A stretch of 64,000 nucleotides of DNA from Levilactobacillus brevis (GTDB lineage Bacteria; Bacillota; Bacilli; Lactobacillales; Lactobacillaceae), in NCBI GenBank assembly GCA_021383565.1, contig CP079699.1, positions 1,550,001 to 1,614,000 on the forward strand, in the 5' to 3' direction. The notes beneath the pieces are model-generated. The model did no database searches, had not been told where the DNA came from, and worked only from the letters and a program-made list of their open reading frames with translations. Within the stretch, counting starts at the first letter, position 1. Each line of letters begins with the position of its first letter. Below are positions 30,860 to 40,158 of this stretch, in pieces. The translations under genes were made by a program, and so were the position numbers.

Positions 30860-33109
30860 ATGGACATCGAACGAACGCTTGCTGCATTGACGTTACCGGA
30901 GAAGGCCGCCATGGTCTCCGGCAAGAATTTTTGGTACACGGCCGCTGTAGACCGCTTGGGCATCCCCGCCTTAATGATGACGGATGGCCCTTCCGGCTTA
31001 CGGAAGCAGGACCCGAACGCTTCCGCCGGAGATATTACGGACTCCGTCAAAGCCATCACGTATCCCGCCGCGGCTCTCAGTGCCAGCTCGTGGAATCAGG
31101 ACCTGATGAAACAGCTGGGGGAACACCTAGGAGAAGAAGCGCGGGCCGAACAGGTTAGTCTCTTGCTGGGACCCGGGGTTAACTTGAAGCGTTCCCCACT
31201 CGGCGGGCGGAACTTCGAGTATCTCTCAGAGGATCCCCTGGTTGCTGGTAAATTAGCCAGTGCCTACGTCGAAGGTGTCCAGTCCCAACACGTCGGCGTG
31301 TCGGTCAAATACTTCGTGGCCAACAATCGCGAAAACCAGCGTTTCACGGCTTCTAGTGATATGTCGGCACGGACCTTACGGGAACTCTACTTACGGACGT
31401 TTGAAATCATCGTCAAGGCGGCCTACCCAGCAACGATTATGACCTCGTATAACCGCACGAACGGTGTGCTCAACTCACAGAACCGCCACCTCTTGCGTGA
31501 TATTCTGCGTGATGAGTGGGGCTTCCACGGCGCCATCATGTCCGACTGGGGCGCAGTGGCCGACCATGCCGCCGCTCTAACGGCTAGCCTGGATCTGGAA
31601 ATGCCAGGGAAGGGCCAAGCCTCGGTCGACGAAATCATTCGGGCCGTAGAAACCGGCGAACTGGATATCGGAACGCTGAATAAGGCGGTCCGACACCTGC
31701 TACACGTCGTGGACAAGTGGAAGCCTGCGCCGACCGCTCAGACCTACGACCATCAAGCCCACCACGATTTTGCGCGTAAGCTGGCGGACGATAGTATTAT
31801 TTTGCTGAAGAATCACCAACAAGAACTGCCACTCAATCCTAAGCAGGCTGGTAAGGTGGTTGTCATTGGTGAATTGGCCGAACACCCACGTTACCAAGGG
31901 TCCGGTAGCTCCCACGTCAATCCAACAAAACTGGTTACACCGCTGGAAGCGCTCAAGAACACCGGTCTACAAGCCGACTACTACCCTGGCTATCAGCTGG
32001 ACGAAGGCGAAACGGATGACCGCTTGGCGGACGCCGCACTCGCTGCAGCCAAGGATGCCGATCACGTCATCATTTTCGCCGGTTACCCAGCTGCGGCCGA
32101 ATCAGAAGGCTTCGACAAAACGTCGATCATGTTACCGGAAAATCAAACGGATCTGATTGGCAGTCTGGCGAAGTTGAACGCACACACAACAGTCGTCTTG
32201 CAAAACGGATCAGCCGTTGAAATGCCTTGGATTCACACGGTGGCTGCCGTGGTTGAAACTTACTTAGCCGGTGAAGCCGTCGGGGAAGCTACCTGGGATA
32301 TTCTGACCGGAGCGGTCAATCCTTCCGGTCACTTGACGGAAACCTTCCCGATTCGGTTGACCGATACGCCAATGGCCCCAACCTTTGCACAGGACCCGCG
32401 GCACGAACTTTACTCCGAAGGCATCTTCATGGGGTACCGGTACTACGATACTCACGAAATGCACGTGCTCTATCCCTTTGGTTACGGTCTGAGCTATACT
32501 GAATTTGAGTTCACCAATTTGGCCGTCAAGCAAAGCGAACACGGTGCCACGATTACGTTCGATGTGACCAACACCGGCGATCGGCCTGGCCAAGCGGTTC
32601 CTCAACTTTACGTGGCAAACCACACGTCGCACGCACCAATGCCAACCAAGGAATTACGCGGCTTCACTAAACTAGCCGTTGAACCGGGCGAAACTAAGCC
32701 GGTCACGCTAACCTTAGACCGGCAAGACTTTAGCTGGTGGCGGCAAGGGAAACATCGTTGGCAAGCCGACTCCGGTGATTATGAAATCATGGTCGGTCAA
32801 TCTTCCCGCGACATTCGGTTGCAGGCCAAGCTGACGATGGACTTCAAGAACTCACCGGCACCAGTCACGGATGAAACCTACCTGACAATCGTAGCCAGTG
32901 ACCAACGTTTGCTGAAACTCTTCAAGCAGTACGTGATTGCACCGGCCAATCAGGACGACAACAGCCTATTGAGCGCTACCGACGCTAACGGTGAGCCAAC
33001 CGTTCTGCAGGATAAGATGTTTCTCAACATGCCGTTACGCGCCTTGACTGCCCAAGGCGTGCCAGCAGATTCAATCGAAGACTTTATCCAAGCCGCGAAC
33101 GCACGGTAA
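30860..33109 (+). CDS. Beta-glucosidase, GH3 family
   Basis: A 749-aa intracellular (no signal peptide) glycoside hydrolase. It has the N-terminal (beta/alpha)8 domain with GVSVKYFVANNRENQRF, the nucleophile D229 in IMSDWGAV, the GH3 C domain with FAGYPAAAESEGFDKTSI (acid/base Glu region), and a fibronectin III-like C-terminal domain (GQAVPQLYVANHTSH). Likely hydrolyses beta-glucosides and perhaps plant glycosides. The start ATG follows AAAGGA. An adjacent transporter or phosphotransferase gene is absent. Perfect terminator at 33123. Confidence 0.92.
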   Translation: MDIERTLAALTLPEKAAMVSGKNFWYTAAVDRLGIPALMMTDGPSGLRKQDPNASAGDITDSVKAITYPAAALSASSWNQDLMKQLGEHLGEEARAEQVSLLLGPGVNLKRSPLGGRNFEYLSEDPLVAGKLASAYVEGVQSQHVGVSVKYFVANNRENQRFTASSDMSARTLRELYLRTFEIIVKAAYPATIMTSYNRTNGVLNSQNRHLLRDILRDEWGFHGAIMSDWGAVADHAAALTASLDLEMPGKGQASVDEIIRAVETGELDIGTLNKAVRHLLHVVDKWKPAPTAQTYDHQAHHDFARKLADDSIILLKNHQQELPLNPKQAGKVVVIGELAEHPRYQGSGSSHVNPTKLVTPLEALKNTGLQADYYPGYQLDEGETDDRLADAALAAAKDADHVIIFAGYPAAAESEGFDKTSIMLPENQTDLIGSLAKLNAHTTVVLQNGSAVEMPWIHTVAAVVETYLAGEAVGEATWDILTGAVNPSGHLTETFPIRLTDTPMAPTFAQDPRHELYSEGIFMGYRYYDTHEMHVLYPFGYGLSYTEFEFTNLAVKQSEHGATITFDVTNTGDRPGQAVPQLYVANHTSHAPMPTKELRGFTKLAVEPGETKPVTLTLDRQDFSWWRQGKHRWQADSGDYEIMVGQSSRDIRLQAKLTMDFKNSPAPVTDETYLTIVASDQRLLKLFKQYVIAPANQDDNSLLSATDANGEPTVLQDKMFLNMPLRALTAQGVPADSIEDFIQAANAR

Positions 33110-33122
33110 TCATAAAAAGATA

Positions 33123-33160
33123 GACGAGCTCGAAATCAATTGATTTCGAGCTCGTCTTTT
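33123..33160. terminator. Terminator between GH3 and the GNAT gene
   Basis: GACGAGCTCGAAATCA (33123-33138) pairs perfectly with TGATTTCGAGCTCGTC (33141-33156), two-base loop, then TTTT. Confidence 0.92.
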
Positions 33161-33167
33161 GCTGTCT

Positions 33168-33614
33168 TTAAGTTAGCGATAGCACCATGTCCAGATGGGG
33201 AATTCCCGTGTCCAAATAGACCGCACTCGTTGGCTGAAAGCCAAACGAGGCGTAAAACTTCTGCAGATACGCCTGAGCCTGAATGACAATAGCCGTGGCT
33301 TCTGGATACGTGCGGCGAGCCGCCGTCAGAGCCATGGTCACCAGTCGCCGTCCGGCCCCCGTACCACGATGGTTCGGGGCGACCAACACGCGACCGATGC
33401 GTACTTGCTGGCCCTCATCGATCAATCGGGCGTAAGCGGTGACGTGTCCCATCGCGTCTTGGGTAAACAAATGCTGGGCTTGGACGTCTAAATCATCAAC
33501 TTCCTGATACGCACACGCCTGTTCCACCACGAATACGGCCACCCGGACGCGATAAATTTCAAACAATTCGGTGGGCGTAAGTTGGGCGAACCCTTTTTGC
33601 TGAAAGTCTGACAT
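33168..33614 (-). CDS. GNAT acetyltransferase, ElaA-like
   Basis: A 148-aa N-acetyltransferase. ELFEIYRVRVAVFVVEQACAYQEVDDLDVQAQHLF is the ElaA signature; acetyl-CoA binding is in VRIGRVLVAPNHRGTGAGRRL (R/Q-x-x-G-x-G/A). Substrate is unknown. ATG 33614 is chosen; the TTG at 33617 is the only alternative. It lies 15 bp downstream of the choloylglycine hydrolase gene and is probably in its transcript. Confidence 0.88.
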   Translation of the reverse strand: MSDFQQKGFAQLTPTELFEIYRVRVAVFVVEQACAYQEVDDLDVQAQHLFTQDAMGHVTAYARLIDEGQQVRIGRVLVAPNHRGTGAGRRLVTMALTAARRTYPEATAIVIQAQAYLQKFYASFGFQPTSAVYLDTGIPHLDMVLSLT

Positions 33615-33628
33615 CAATCCACCCCCGC

Positions 33629-34612
33629 CTAATTCAAATGCTTAATATGGTTCTGATGGGCCAGCGGATATTCAACTGGCGTATCCCAATCCGTTAGCAT
33701 CTTATCCGTTATCTCGACGCGCTGTAACTCCAAGTTATCGTAAGGTTCCATGTAGTAGGCCCGTTCGTTCAGGCTCATGTAACCCCGATACTGCGTGTAG
33801 TCACTGCTGCCATCCGGCTTGAGTTTAACACCCTTAGGAATCGTCACGCCATCCAGCAGATGTTGCAACAAGTTCATGGTCGTTGGTGTATCGGCAGTTG
33901 GCCGGCTGTAGTGCTTGTTAAAGACCGTGCGCACAAACCGTGAAGGAGACGTGTAATCCCCAGGCATCCCAAAGGCCCCCGTTCCCGGCCCAACCGTCTT
34001 GAGATTGAAACCTTGATAGTCGTGGAGGGGGCGCGTATCCGCCACCAAGGTGCCGTACGTGCTCAGGTTCTGCAGGTGCCAGCTTAACTGGGGCGAGTTA
34101 GCCATGACCCCGACTGGATCCTCAATCAAGTGCAAGTCGTGATCGGTGGCTTCTAACACCGCCGTATCGCCAGTCGGATCACTGAAAATGAAGTGTAACG
34201 GCACCGTAATTCCCAGTAGTGCGACGGGTTTATCCACAATCTGAATCTCCTTAATTAGCTCACGTAAATCCGCAACGCTCCGAGCATTTCCGAGCACCCA
34301 AGCCGTCAGGTCATGGGGGGCAATTCCCAGCTTATCGGCCGGTGCGGACTGCGCGTACTGGGCGTAATCCGAGAAATACAGGGCGGCCGCGCCCAGACCA
34401 AACTCATTAACCCCATCAACAAACATGTAGTGACTCAGGTTACGCCCGGCCCCGACAAATCCAAATTTCGTCGTAAACTCACCGGCATCGCCTTGAATCT
34501 TCTGGTTCCGGGGCATGAAGATCGGCTGACCACCCAGCTCAAATCCAAAGTCCATGGTGCGAGCCAGGAAGTGGTCTCCACGGCTATTCTCGTAAGTCAA
34601 ACTCGTACACAT
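33629..34612 (-). CDS. Choloylglycine hydrolase family (bile salt hydrolase / penicillin V acylase-like)
   Basis: A 327-aa Ntn-hydrolase cleaving amide bonds of conjugated bile salts or related N-acyl compounds. ATG 34612 puts the nucleophile Cys at position 2 (MCTSLTYENS), as required after Met removal; ATG 34621 would bury it. R18, D21 (LARTMDFGF), Asn in VMANSPQLSWHL and the family tail are present. Bile salt hydrolase and penicillin acylase cannot be told apart by these motifs. The ribosome-binding site is modest (GGGA). Confidence 0.88.
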   Translation of the reverse strand: MCTSLTYENSRGDHFLARTMDFGFELGGQPIFMPRNQKIQGDAGEFTTKFGFVGAGRNLSHYMFVDGVNEFGLGAAALYFSDYAQYAQSAPADKLGIAPHDLTAWVLGNARSVADLRELIKEIQIVDKPVALLGITVPLHFIFSDPTGDTAVLEATDHDLHLIEDPVGVMANSPQLSWHLQNLSTYGTLVADTRPLHDYQGFNLKTVGPGTGAFGMPGDYTSPSRFVRTVFNKHYSRPTADTPTTMNLLQHLLDGVTIPKGVKLKPDGSSDYTQYRGYMSLNERAYYMEPYDNLELQRVEITDKMLTDWDTPVEYPLAHQNHIKHLN

Positions 34613-35072
34613 CAAAATCATCCCGTTTCCAATTTAGTTACCAATCATTTTAACCCTAAATCAGATGGCGTGCACGGATAATCGTTGATTATATAACTTA
34701 TTTTTATAAATCCCGCCAAATCGCATAGCACCGCCGTTTTACGGTTCATCCCCAGAACCGTATGTGGGGCAAAAGATTGCCCATTATGGCGATCATTGGC
34801 TGACCAAATGACTGCGTTTATTTAGCAATTACTCAGTCTCATGGTTAGCCGGTGTCCACGATGGACGGGCCTTCATTTTCTTCAGTAAAGATATGTGTCA
34901 CACCCTTTTACAGGGACACCCTAATCCCCATCATTGAAGGCATCCACGCAGACCGTAAAATTCATCAGTCGGTTAACCTTAACGAATGCAGTAAATTTCC
35001 TGTCCCAGTTGCGTTTCCAAACTGGCGGCACGCATCTGACCATGCTCGTCAGGACTACTCCCCCATTTCCGC
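34613..35072 (-). other. 460-bp intergenic region with hairpins, no clear gene
   Basis: Between sbcC and the hydrolase gene. ACGGTTC (34741-34747) pairs with GAACCGT (34755-34761), with a possible CCCC/GGGG extension. GTGTC..GACAC occurs near 34892-34916. An 18-codon minus frame (MRAASLETQLGQEIYCIR) near 35030 lacks a good ribosome-binding site. It may hold the hydrolase promoter and a long leader. Confidence 0.35.
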
Positions 35073-38000
35073 TTAGCCTTCATCAATTTGGTAAGTAATC
35101 TTACTTTCCCCGTTGCCATTGCTAACCACTTGGAGCTGGTTGGGTACTTGGGCGCGTAATTCGCTGACGTGACTGATAATACCAATCATGCGGTGCTGGC
35201 CTTCCACCGTCTCCAATGATTCCAAGGCGGTCATCAAGGCATCCTCGTCCAACGAGCCAAACCCTTCGTCAATAAATAGCGCATCGACATCCACACTCCC
35301 TGTGGTCTGTTGAATCACTTCCCCCAAGGCCAGCGCTAGTGCCAAGGCGGCAATGAAGCTCTCACCCCCAGATAGCGTATGAACACTACGCTGCTCACCA
35401 ACGTGGTCGTCATAGACGTTAATTTCCAAGCCGGAATTCTTTTTATACGTGGCCGGCTGGTCATCCACCAAGAACTGATAGCGGCCGTTAGTCAATTGCT
35501 GCAGGCGCTGATTGCCGACCGTTAAAATCTGCCGGAGATACGTCTGCAACACGTAACGTTCCAAGCCCAGCTTGCTGTTGGGACCATCCCCATTGACCAC
35601 ATCGACCAACTCCGTTAGCTCCTGCGACCGTTTAAGGGCCGTTTCCTGTTGTGCCATCTGACGTTTCAGCGCTGACACCGTCTCGGCGTTACGTTGAAAT
35701 TGATCCTGTTGGTTGTGGCGTTGATCCTGTAGCGCGTTGACCTGCTTAGCCGCAGCTTGCAAAGCCGCTTGGGTCTGTGCCCGATCGGGTTCCGGTTGGT
35801 CGGCCACCCGCTTTTTTAGCTCCGCAATCGTGGTGGTTACCCGCTCTTGCTGGGTCCGAAAGTCCTGTACCCGTTGGCGTTTCTGGGGTAACGTCGTGAG
35901 TTGTTCGAGGCATGCGGCCACTTGGCTTTCCGTTTCCGGCGTGACCGCCTCAAAATGCTGGCTCAGCAACGCCTGAACTTGGTCAGCAGCCATTTGACAG
36001 CGCTGTTGACTTTTCTCCAATTCCGCCGTGGCCGCCTTGACCTCAGTCGTAGCAACGGTTAGCCGATCTGTGGCCTGCTTAACGCGTTGGGTAACGGCCT
36101 CCCAGGCAGCTTGATCGGTCGCTAGTTGCTGTTGAAGCTGTTGTTCCTGTCGCTTGAAATCGGCTAACGTCGCGGCCGTAGCCGGTAGTTGTTGCCGTTG
36201 GGTGGTTAACTGAGCCGTTAAGCGGTCAACAGCGCGGGTCTTTTCTTGCTGCGTTGTCTGAGCCGTCTGCAATTGCTGCTCGCATTGCGTGACTTGCTTC
36301 TTCAGTTGGTCAACCTGAGCTTGCGCCTGCGTAATGGCGGCCTGCTGTTGGTGTAACGTCCGTAACGCGGCTTGTTGTTGGTTGGTTAGATCTGCTAGGC
36401 GTTGGGCAACCGCCGGCAACGTCATGGGGTCTACCGCAACCGTTGCGGGTAAACTCTGCCAAAATACCCGCACATCCGCTTGCTGCTGGGTTTGCCGCGT
36501 CGTTAACTCTTCCCGTAAATTTTGTTGCCGCGTGGTCAACTGCGTTAAACGATCCTGCTGCTGTTGGGCCACTGCTTGCGCCTGTTTGACTTCGGCCTCT
36601 GTAACCGTGGTATCCGCAACTGCCGCCGGTGACGGATGATCCGTGGCCCCACAGATGGGACAGGGACTGCCCGGTTTCAGCTGGCCCACTAACCGAACAA
36701 TTTCATGGTTTAAGAGCTCTTGATTTAAGTCTTCCGCCTGCTGGCGAGCCTGACCCGTCGCCTGCCGCTGCGTTGCAATCTGTGTTTGCAGCGCTGTTAA
36801 CTGCTTTGTCTCTTGCTGCTGTTGCTGCTCAGCTGTTTGGAGCGCCGTTAGCTGGCGATTCCAGTCCTTGAGCTGTCCGTCTTGTTTGGTGAGTTGTTGA
36901 CCCGTCTGATAGAGGGTCGCCTGACCAGTGACCACTTGCTGTTGGTCCTGCAGTTCCTGTTTGGTCTGCGTTAACTTTTGCTGAAGCGCCACCACCGTCT
37001 GTTGGGCAGCCGACGCGTCCTTTTTTCCTTGGCTTAGTTGCGTGGTCAGCGCCGCAATCTGCTGGTAAATCGGCTTAATCTTGGCCTGTTGGGCCAGTTC
37101 ATCCTTGGTCGTCGCGATGCGATCGGAAATTGACTGCGCATCGGTCTGAGCAGTTGTAGCCGTCACGTGGGCCGCTTGTGCCTGATCCAACCCAGCCTGT
37201 GCTTGCTGCAGCGCGGTTCGCCGCTGCGTCAAGTTATGACGGGCAGTCTGCCGTTCTTGCCACTGGGATTGAATACCTTGACTCCACTCCAACTCCGCAA
37301 TCTGCTGCTGTACCGTCTTCATTGCCGGGGCTTGAGCCGCCAACTTCTGCTGACGATCGGTCTGAATGACCAGCTGCTGGCGGTCTTGTAGCAACTGCTC
37401 TTCTCGAGTATCCTGCTTCGTCAGCATCGTCACCTGATCCTGCGCGGCTGTCACTTGTTCCGTGAGCGCCGCCACCGCTGACTGCGTAGCCTGTTGCTGC
37501 TCTTCCACTAGTGTTAGCAAGGCCGGTGTCTGATGAGCATCTAACAGTTCCGTTGCCCGATCCTGATTCGCCTGAGTCCAGATTAGTCGCGTCTGAAGCT
37601 GCTCCAACTGTTGGGCAACTTTTTCCGTCTGTGCACGATCCCGCCGCCGTTTATCGCGTAGCTGGTCCGTCCACCGCGCGAAAATTTCCGTGTTAAATAA
37701 TTGCTCCAACACAGCGGCCTTATCCTCACTGGGTGCGACCAAGAATCGACGAAATTCACCCTGCGGCAACAGAACGATTTGAGCAAATTGCTTGCCGTCC
37801 ATCTGTAACAATTCCTGCAAATACTCGTTGACTTGCCGAGCTTTGGTGAGCTGCTTAATCTCCGTTTCCCGTTCAAACACCGTTAGTTCAACGCTCGCAG
37901 CTGTTCGTTTGACTCCCGTTCCCCGTTTTTTCTTCAGTATCTGAGCAGGTTCTCTGACGATCCGATACGTCCGATTCCGGTGACTAAATGTAAAGGTCAC

Positions 38001-38231
38001 CCGGGTATGATCACCAGTCGTGGCAAAATCCGACCGCATGTCTTGCGGCTCTCTATCCACCCCGGAAGACTGGTCAAACAGCGCGTAACACATGCCATCA
38101 AAGATTGTGGTCTTGCCACTACCCGTTTTACCGCTAATTAAAAAGAGTGGTGTGGCGTCAAATTTTTGAAAATCGATATTTTCGTCCCGATAAGGACCAA
38201 AAAACTGGAGGTGTAAGGTTAATGGTCGCAT
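35073..38231 (-). CDS. sbcC: SbcC nuclease subunit (SMC-like ATPase)
   Basis: A 1052-aa Rad50-like protein that, with SbcD, opens and degrades hairpin and protein-blocked DNA ends. Walker A GKTGSGKTT is at residues 34-42. Two long Gln-rich coiled coils flank the zinc hook PCPICG near residue 527, and the C-terminal lobe has TLSGGESFIAALALALALGEV with Walker B ALFIDEGFGSLDED. The coil is unusually rich in Gln/Thr/Ala, presumably relaxed. The gene starts 3 bp after sbcD. The hook and both ATPase halves are intact, so it should be functional. Confidence 0.95.
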   Translation of the reverse strand: MRPLTLHLQFFGPYRDENIDFQKFDATPLFLISGKTGSGKTTIFDGMCYALFDQSSGVDREPQDMRSDFATTGDHTRVTFTFSHRNRTYRIVREPAQILKKKRGTGVKRTAASVELTVFERETEIKQLTKARQVNEYLQELLQMDGKQFAQIVLLPQGEFRRFLVAPSEDKAAVLEQLFNTEIFARWTDQLRDKRRRDRAQTEKVAQQLEQLQTRLIWTQANQDRATELLDAHQTPALLTLVEEQQQATQSAVAALTEQVTAAQDQVTMLTKQDTREEQLLQDRQQLVIQTDRQQKLAAQAPAMKTVQQQIAELEWSQGIQSQWQERQTARHNLTQRRTALQQAQAGLDQAQAAHVTATTAQTDAQSISDRIATTKDELAQQAKIKPIYQQIAALTTQLSQGKKDASAAQQTVVALQQKLTQTKQELQDQQQVVTGQATLYQTGQQLTKQDGQLKDWNRQLTALQTAEQQQQQETKQLTALQTQIATQRQATGQARQQAEDLNQELLNHEIVRLVGQLKPGSPCPICGATDHPSPAAVADTTVTEAEVKQAQAVAQQQQDRLTQLTTRQQNLREELTTRQTQQQADVRVFWQSLPATVAVDPMTLPAVAQRLADLTNQQQAALRTLHQQQAAITQAQAQVDQLKKQVTQCEQQLQTAQTTQQEKTRAVDRLTAQLTTQRQQLPATAATLADFKRQEQQLQQQLATDQAAWEAVTQRVKQATDRLTVATTEVKAATAELEKSQQRCQMAADQVQALLSQHFEAVTPETESQVAACLEQLTTLPQKRQRVQDFRTQQERVTTTIAELKKRVADQPEPDRAQTQAALQAAAKQVNALQDQRHNQQDQFQRNAETVSALKRQMAQQETALKRSQELTELVDVVNGDGPNSKLGLERYVLQTYLRQILTVGNQRLQQLTNGRYQFLVDDQPATYKKNSGLEINVYDDHVGEQRSVHTLSGGESFIAALALALALGEVIQQTTGSVDVDALFIDEGFGSLDEDALMTALESLETVEGQHRMIGIISHVSELRAQVPNQLQVVSNGNGESKITYQIDEG

Positions 38232-38234
38232 CGC

Positions 38235-39365
38235 TTATTTTTCCTCCTTCATGGCATCTTGTAAGGTCGTCTTCGCCCAAGTCTGTTGCTGCATCGTCAA
38301 GGCATGGGTCGTGACTGTGTCAAAGAAGTCCCCTAACAAGGTCAGCGGGTCACGCTGCACTTCCTCAATGTTTAACGTCGTCGGTGTAACGTCCAGTTGG
38401 TTGACCCGTTGCAGTTCAATGATCTTGGGGAACCGGGTCTTTAGCCGCTGCATGACGTTGGCAATCGGCGTCGTATCCGTTAATTCTACGGCAATAAAGT
38501 CATCGGCCGAAACCGGGTAGCTCACCTCGGAATCTATCAAATGGTCAAATGAGTCAGTCAACACAACCAGGTCATGGAGGGGCTTCAGTGGCTTAAATGT
38601 CACGCTGACTGGCGTCTGATCGGTATCCACAATCCAAACACCTTTGGTATCCTCGGCCTCACTCGTCGAAAATTTCAACGGTGAACCGCTGTATTTAATC
38701 ACGGGTTCGTTCTGTAAGGCTTCCTTGCGATGCAAGTGGCCCAAGGCAACGTAGTCAAACGGTGCCAGCAAATCCACGGGCACCGCGTTCAGACCACCCA
38801 CTTGAACCAACGTTTCCGAGTCACTGTGTTGGCTGCCAGCCGCAAAGAAATGGGCCACCAGTACGTGCTTCATCTGTGGGTCAAATTGGGCCTGCATCGC
38901 CGCCACCAATCGTTCCATCCCCGCCGCAACCGTCTTAATGCTGTCATCGTGGAAATACTGCCGAACAGCAAACGGCTCAAAATACGGCAACAGAAAAAAT
39001 TGGGTATTCCCCATGACCACGGGCTTCACACCATCGGCAATCCGCGTCTTCAAATAAAAATCGGTGCTGGCGTACCACTCACTTCCCTGGCCCAGCCGCA
39101 CCGCCGAGTCATGATTACCACTAATGGCTAGCAGCGGCAAATGTTGCTGGCGATTCAAGTCGACCAGCATCTCATCCAAGGCACTGACAGCATCTTCACT
39201 CGGCAACGCCCGATCGTAAAGATCCCCAGCAATGACGACCGCATCGACCCGCTCCGCAAGTGCAATCGCCTTAATCTGTTCGTAAGCATCCCGTTGTTCC
39301 GTCAGTAAATCATAACCGTGAAGCTTTTTGCCGATATGCCAATCGGCCGTATGTAAAAAGCGCAT
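38235..39365 (-). CDS. sbcD: SbcD nuclease subunit
   Basis: A 376-aa Mre11-type phosphodiesterase, partner of SbcC. Metal motifs are in order: DWHIGK (residues 8-13), GDLYDR, SGNHDS and ALGHLH, all complete, with the C-terminal capping domain. The start ATG lies after GGAGAG. It is followed by sbcC after 3 bp. The tagI gene lies 14 bp upstream and may be cotranscribed. Confidence 0.95.
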   Translation of the reverse strand: MRFLHTADWHIGKKLHGYDLLTEQRDAYEQIKAIALAERVDAVVIAGDLYDRALPSEDAVSALDEMLVDLNRQQHLPLLAISGNHDSAVRLGQGSEWYASTDFYLKTRIADGVKPVVMGNTQFFLLPYFEPFAVRQYFHDDSIKTVAAGMERLVAAMQAQFDPQMKHVLVAHFFAAGSQHSDSETLVQVGGLNAVPVDLLAPFDYVALGHLHRKEALQNEPVIKYSGSPLKFSTSEAEDTKGVWIVDTDQTPVSVTFKPLKPLHDLVVLTDSFDHLIDSEVSYPVSADDFIAVELTDTTPIANVMQRLKTRFPKIIELQRVNQLDVTPTTLNIEEVQRDPLTLLGDFFDTVTTHALTMQQQTWAKTTLQDAMKEEK

Positions 39366-39379
39366 GACATCTCTCCTCT

Positions 39380-39940
39380 CTACTGATTCTCCGGCGCCCA
39401 GTCACAACCCAGTACATGGTCATTAACCAACCCGGCGCCCTGCAAAAATGAATATACGGTGGTGGGCCCGACAAATTTAAATCCCCGCTTCTTCAACTCA
39501 CGAGAAATGTGCTGGGACAAATCCGTTGTCGCGGGAACTTCATCGTCTGTCGTCACCTTGTGGCGGATCGGGTGTCCCCCAACAAAGTCCCACAGCCAGG
39601 TGGCAAAATCGGGCGTATCCGGCCAATTCATCAGTACCCGCGCATTATTGACCGTCGCCTCTAATTTACGGCGATTCCGAATAATCGCCGCATTGGTCAT
39701 CAACCGATCGATGTCAGCCGACTGCATGGCTGCCACGGCGGCAATATCATAGTAATGGAACGCCGCTTCAAAGGCTGACTGCTTATTCAAAACCGTCTGC
39801 CAGCTTAATCCCGCCTGATAGGTCTCCAAGCAGAGCAATTCAAACAGCGTCCGTGTGTCATGCTCTGGACGGCACCAAACCTCATCGTGATACCGTTGCA
39901 TAGCTGCTGAAGACATTGCCCAAGCACACCGTTTAACCAT
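39380..39940 (-). CDS. tag: 3-methyladenine DNA glycosylase I
   Basis: A 186-aa TagI enzyme removing 3-methyladenine. Zinc-snap ligands C5 and H18 at the N-terminus and NDHVLGC at the C-terminus are present. The base-binding Glu39 sits in LLCLETYQAGLSW; IRNRRKLEATVNNARV and LKKRGFKFVGPTTVYSFLQGAGLVNDH are typical. ATG 39940 follows GAGGAGG. It lies 14 bp before sbcD, so the tag-sbcD-sbcC set looks like a DNA repair operon. Confidence 0.93.
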   Translation of the reverse strand: MVKRCAWAMSSAAMQRYHDEVWCRPEHDTRTLFELLCLETYQAGLSWQTVLNKQSAFEAAFHYYDIAAVAAMQSADIDRLMTNAAIIRNRRKLEATVNNARVLMNWPDTPDFATWLWDFVGGHPIRHKVTTDDEVPATTDLSQHISRELKKRGFKFVGPTTVYSFLQGAGLVNDHVLGCDWAPENQ

Positions 39941-40087
39941 CGTGAAACCTCCTCTTTTCTGTTGTCTTTACTATACCAGATTCGCCGGGAAAAGGCCCGA
40001 ACAAATGTTCACTTCTATATTTTTGAAACCGTCATCATTGCCGTCGTTATTGAGAATGTTAGTTAAAAATTAACAGGCAGTTTTTAC

Positions 40088-40116
40088 TTGACCGCCCCCG
40101 CAGAAAAGGCTATGCT
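40088..40116 (+). promoter_or_regulatory. Promoter of the secreted metalloprotease gene
   Basis: TTGACC (40088-40093), 17-bp spacer, TATGCT (40111-40116). Confidence 0.65.
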
Positions 40117-40158
40117 ATTGTAAATGTTACGTTTTGGGGAATTGAGGAGGTTAGTATC

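Noticed and set aside
34852-35076. 74-codon plus-strand open frame near the end of sbcC
   Set aside because: No ribosome-binding site, and it overlaps the minus-strand sbcC end; nothing in the translation looks like a known protein.
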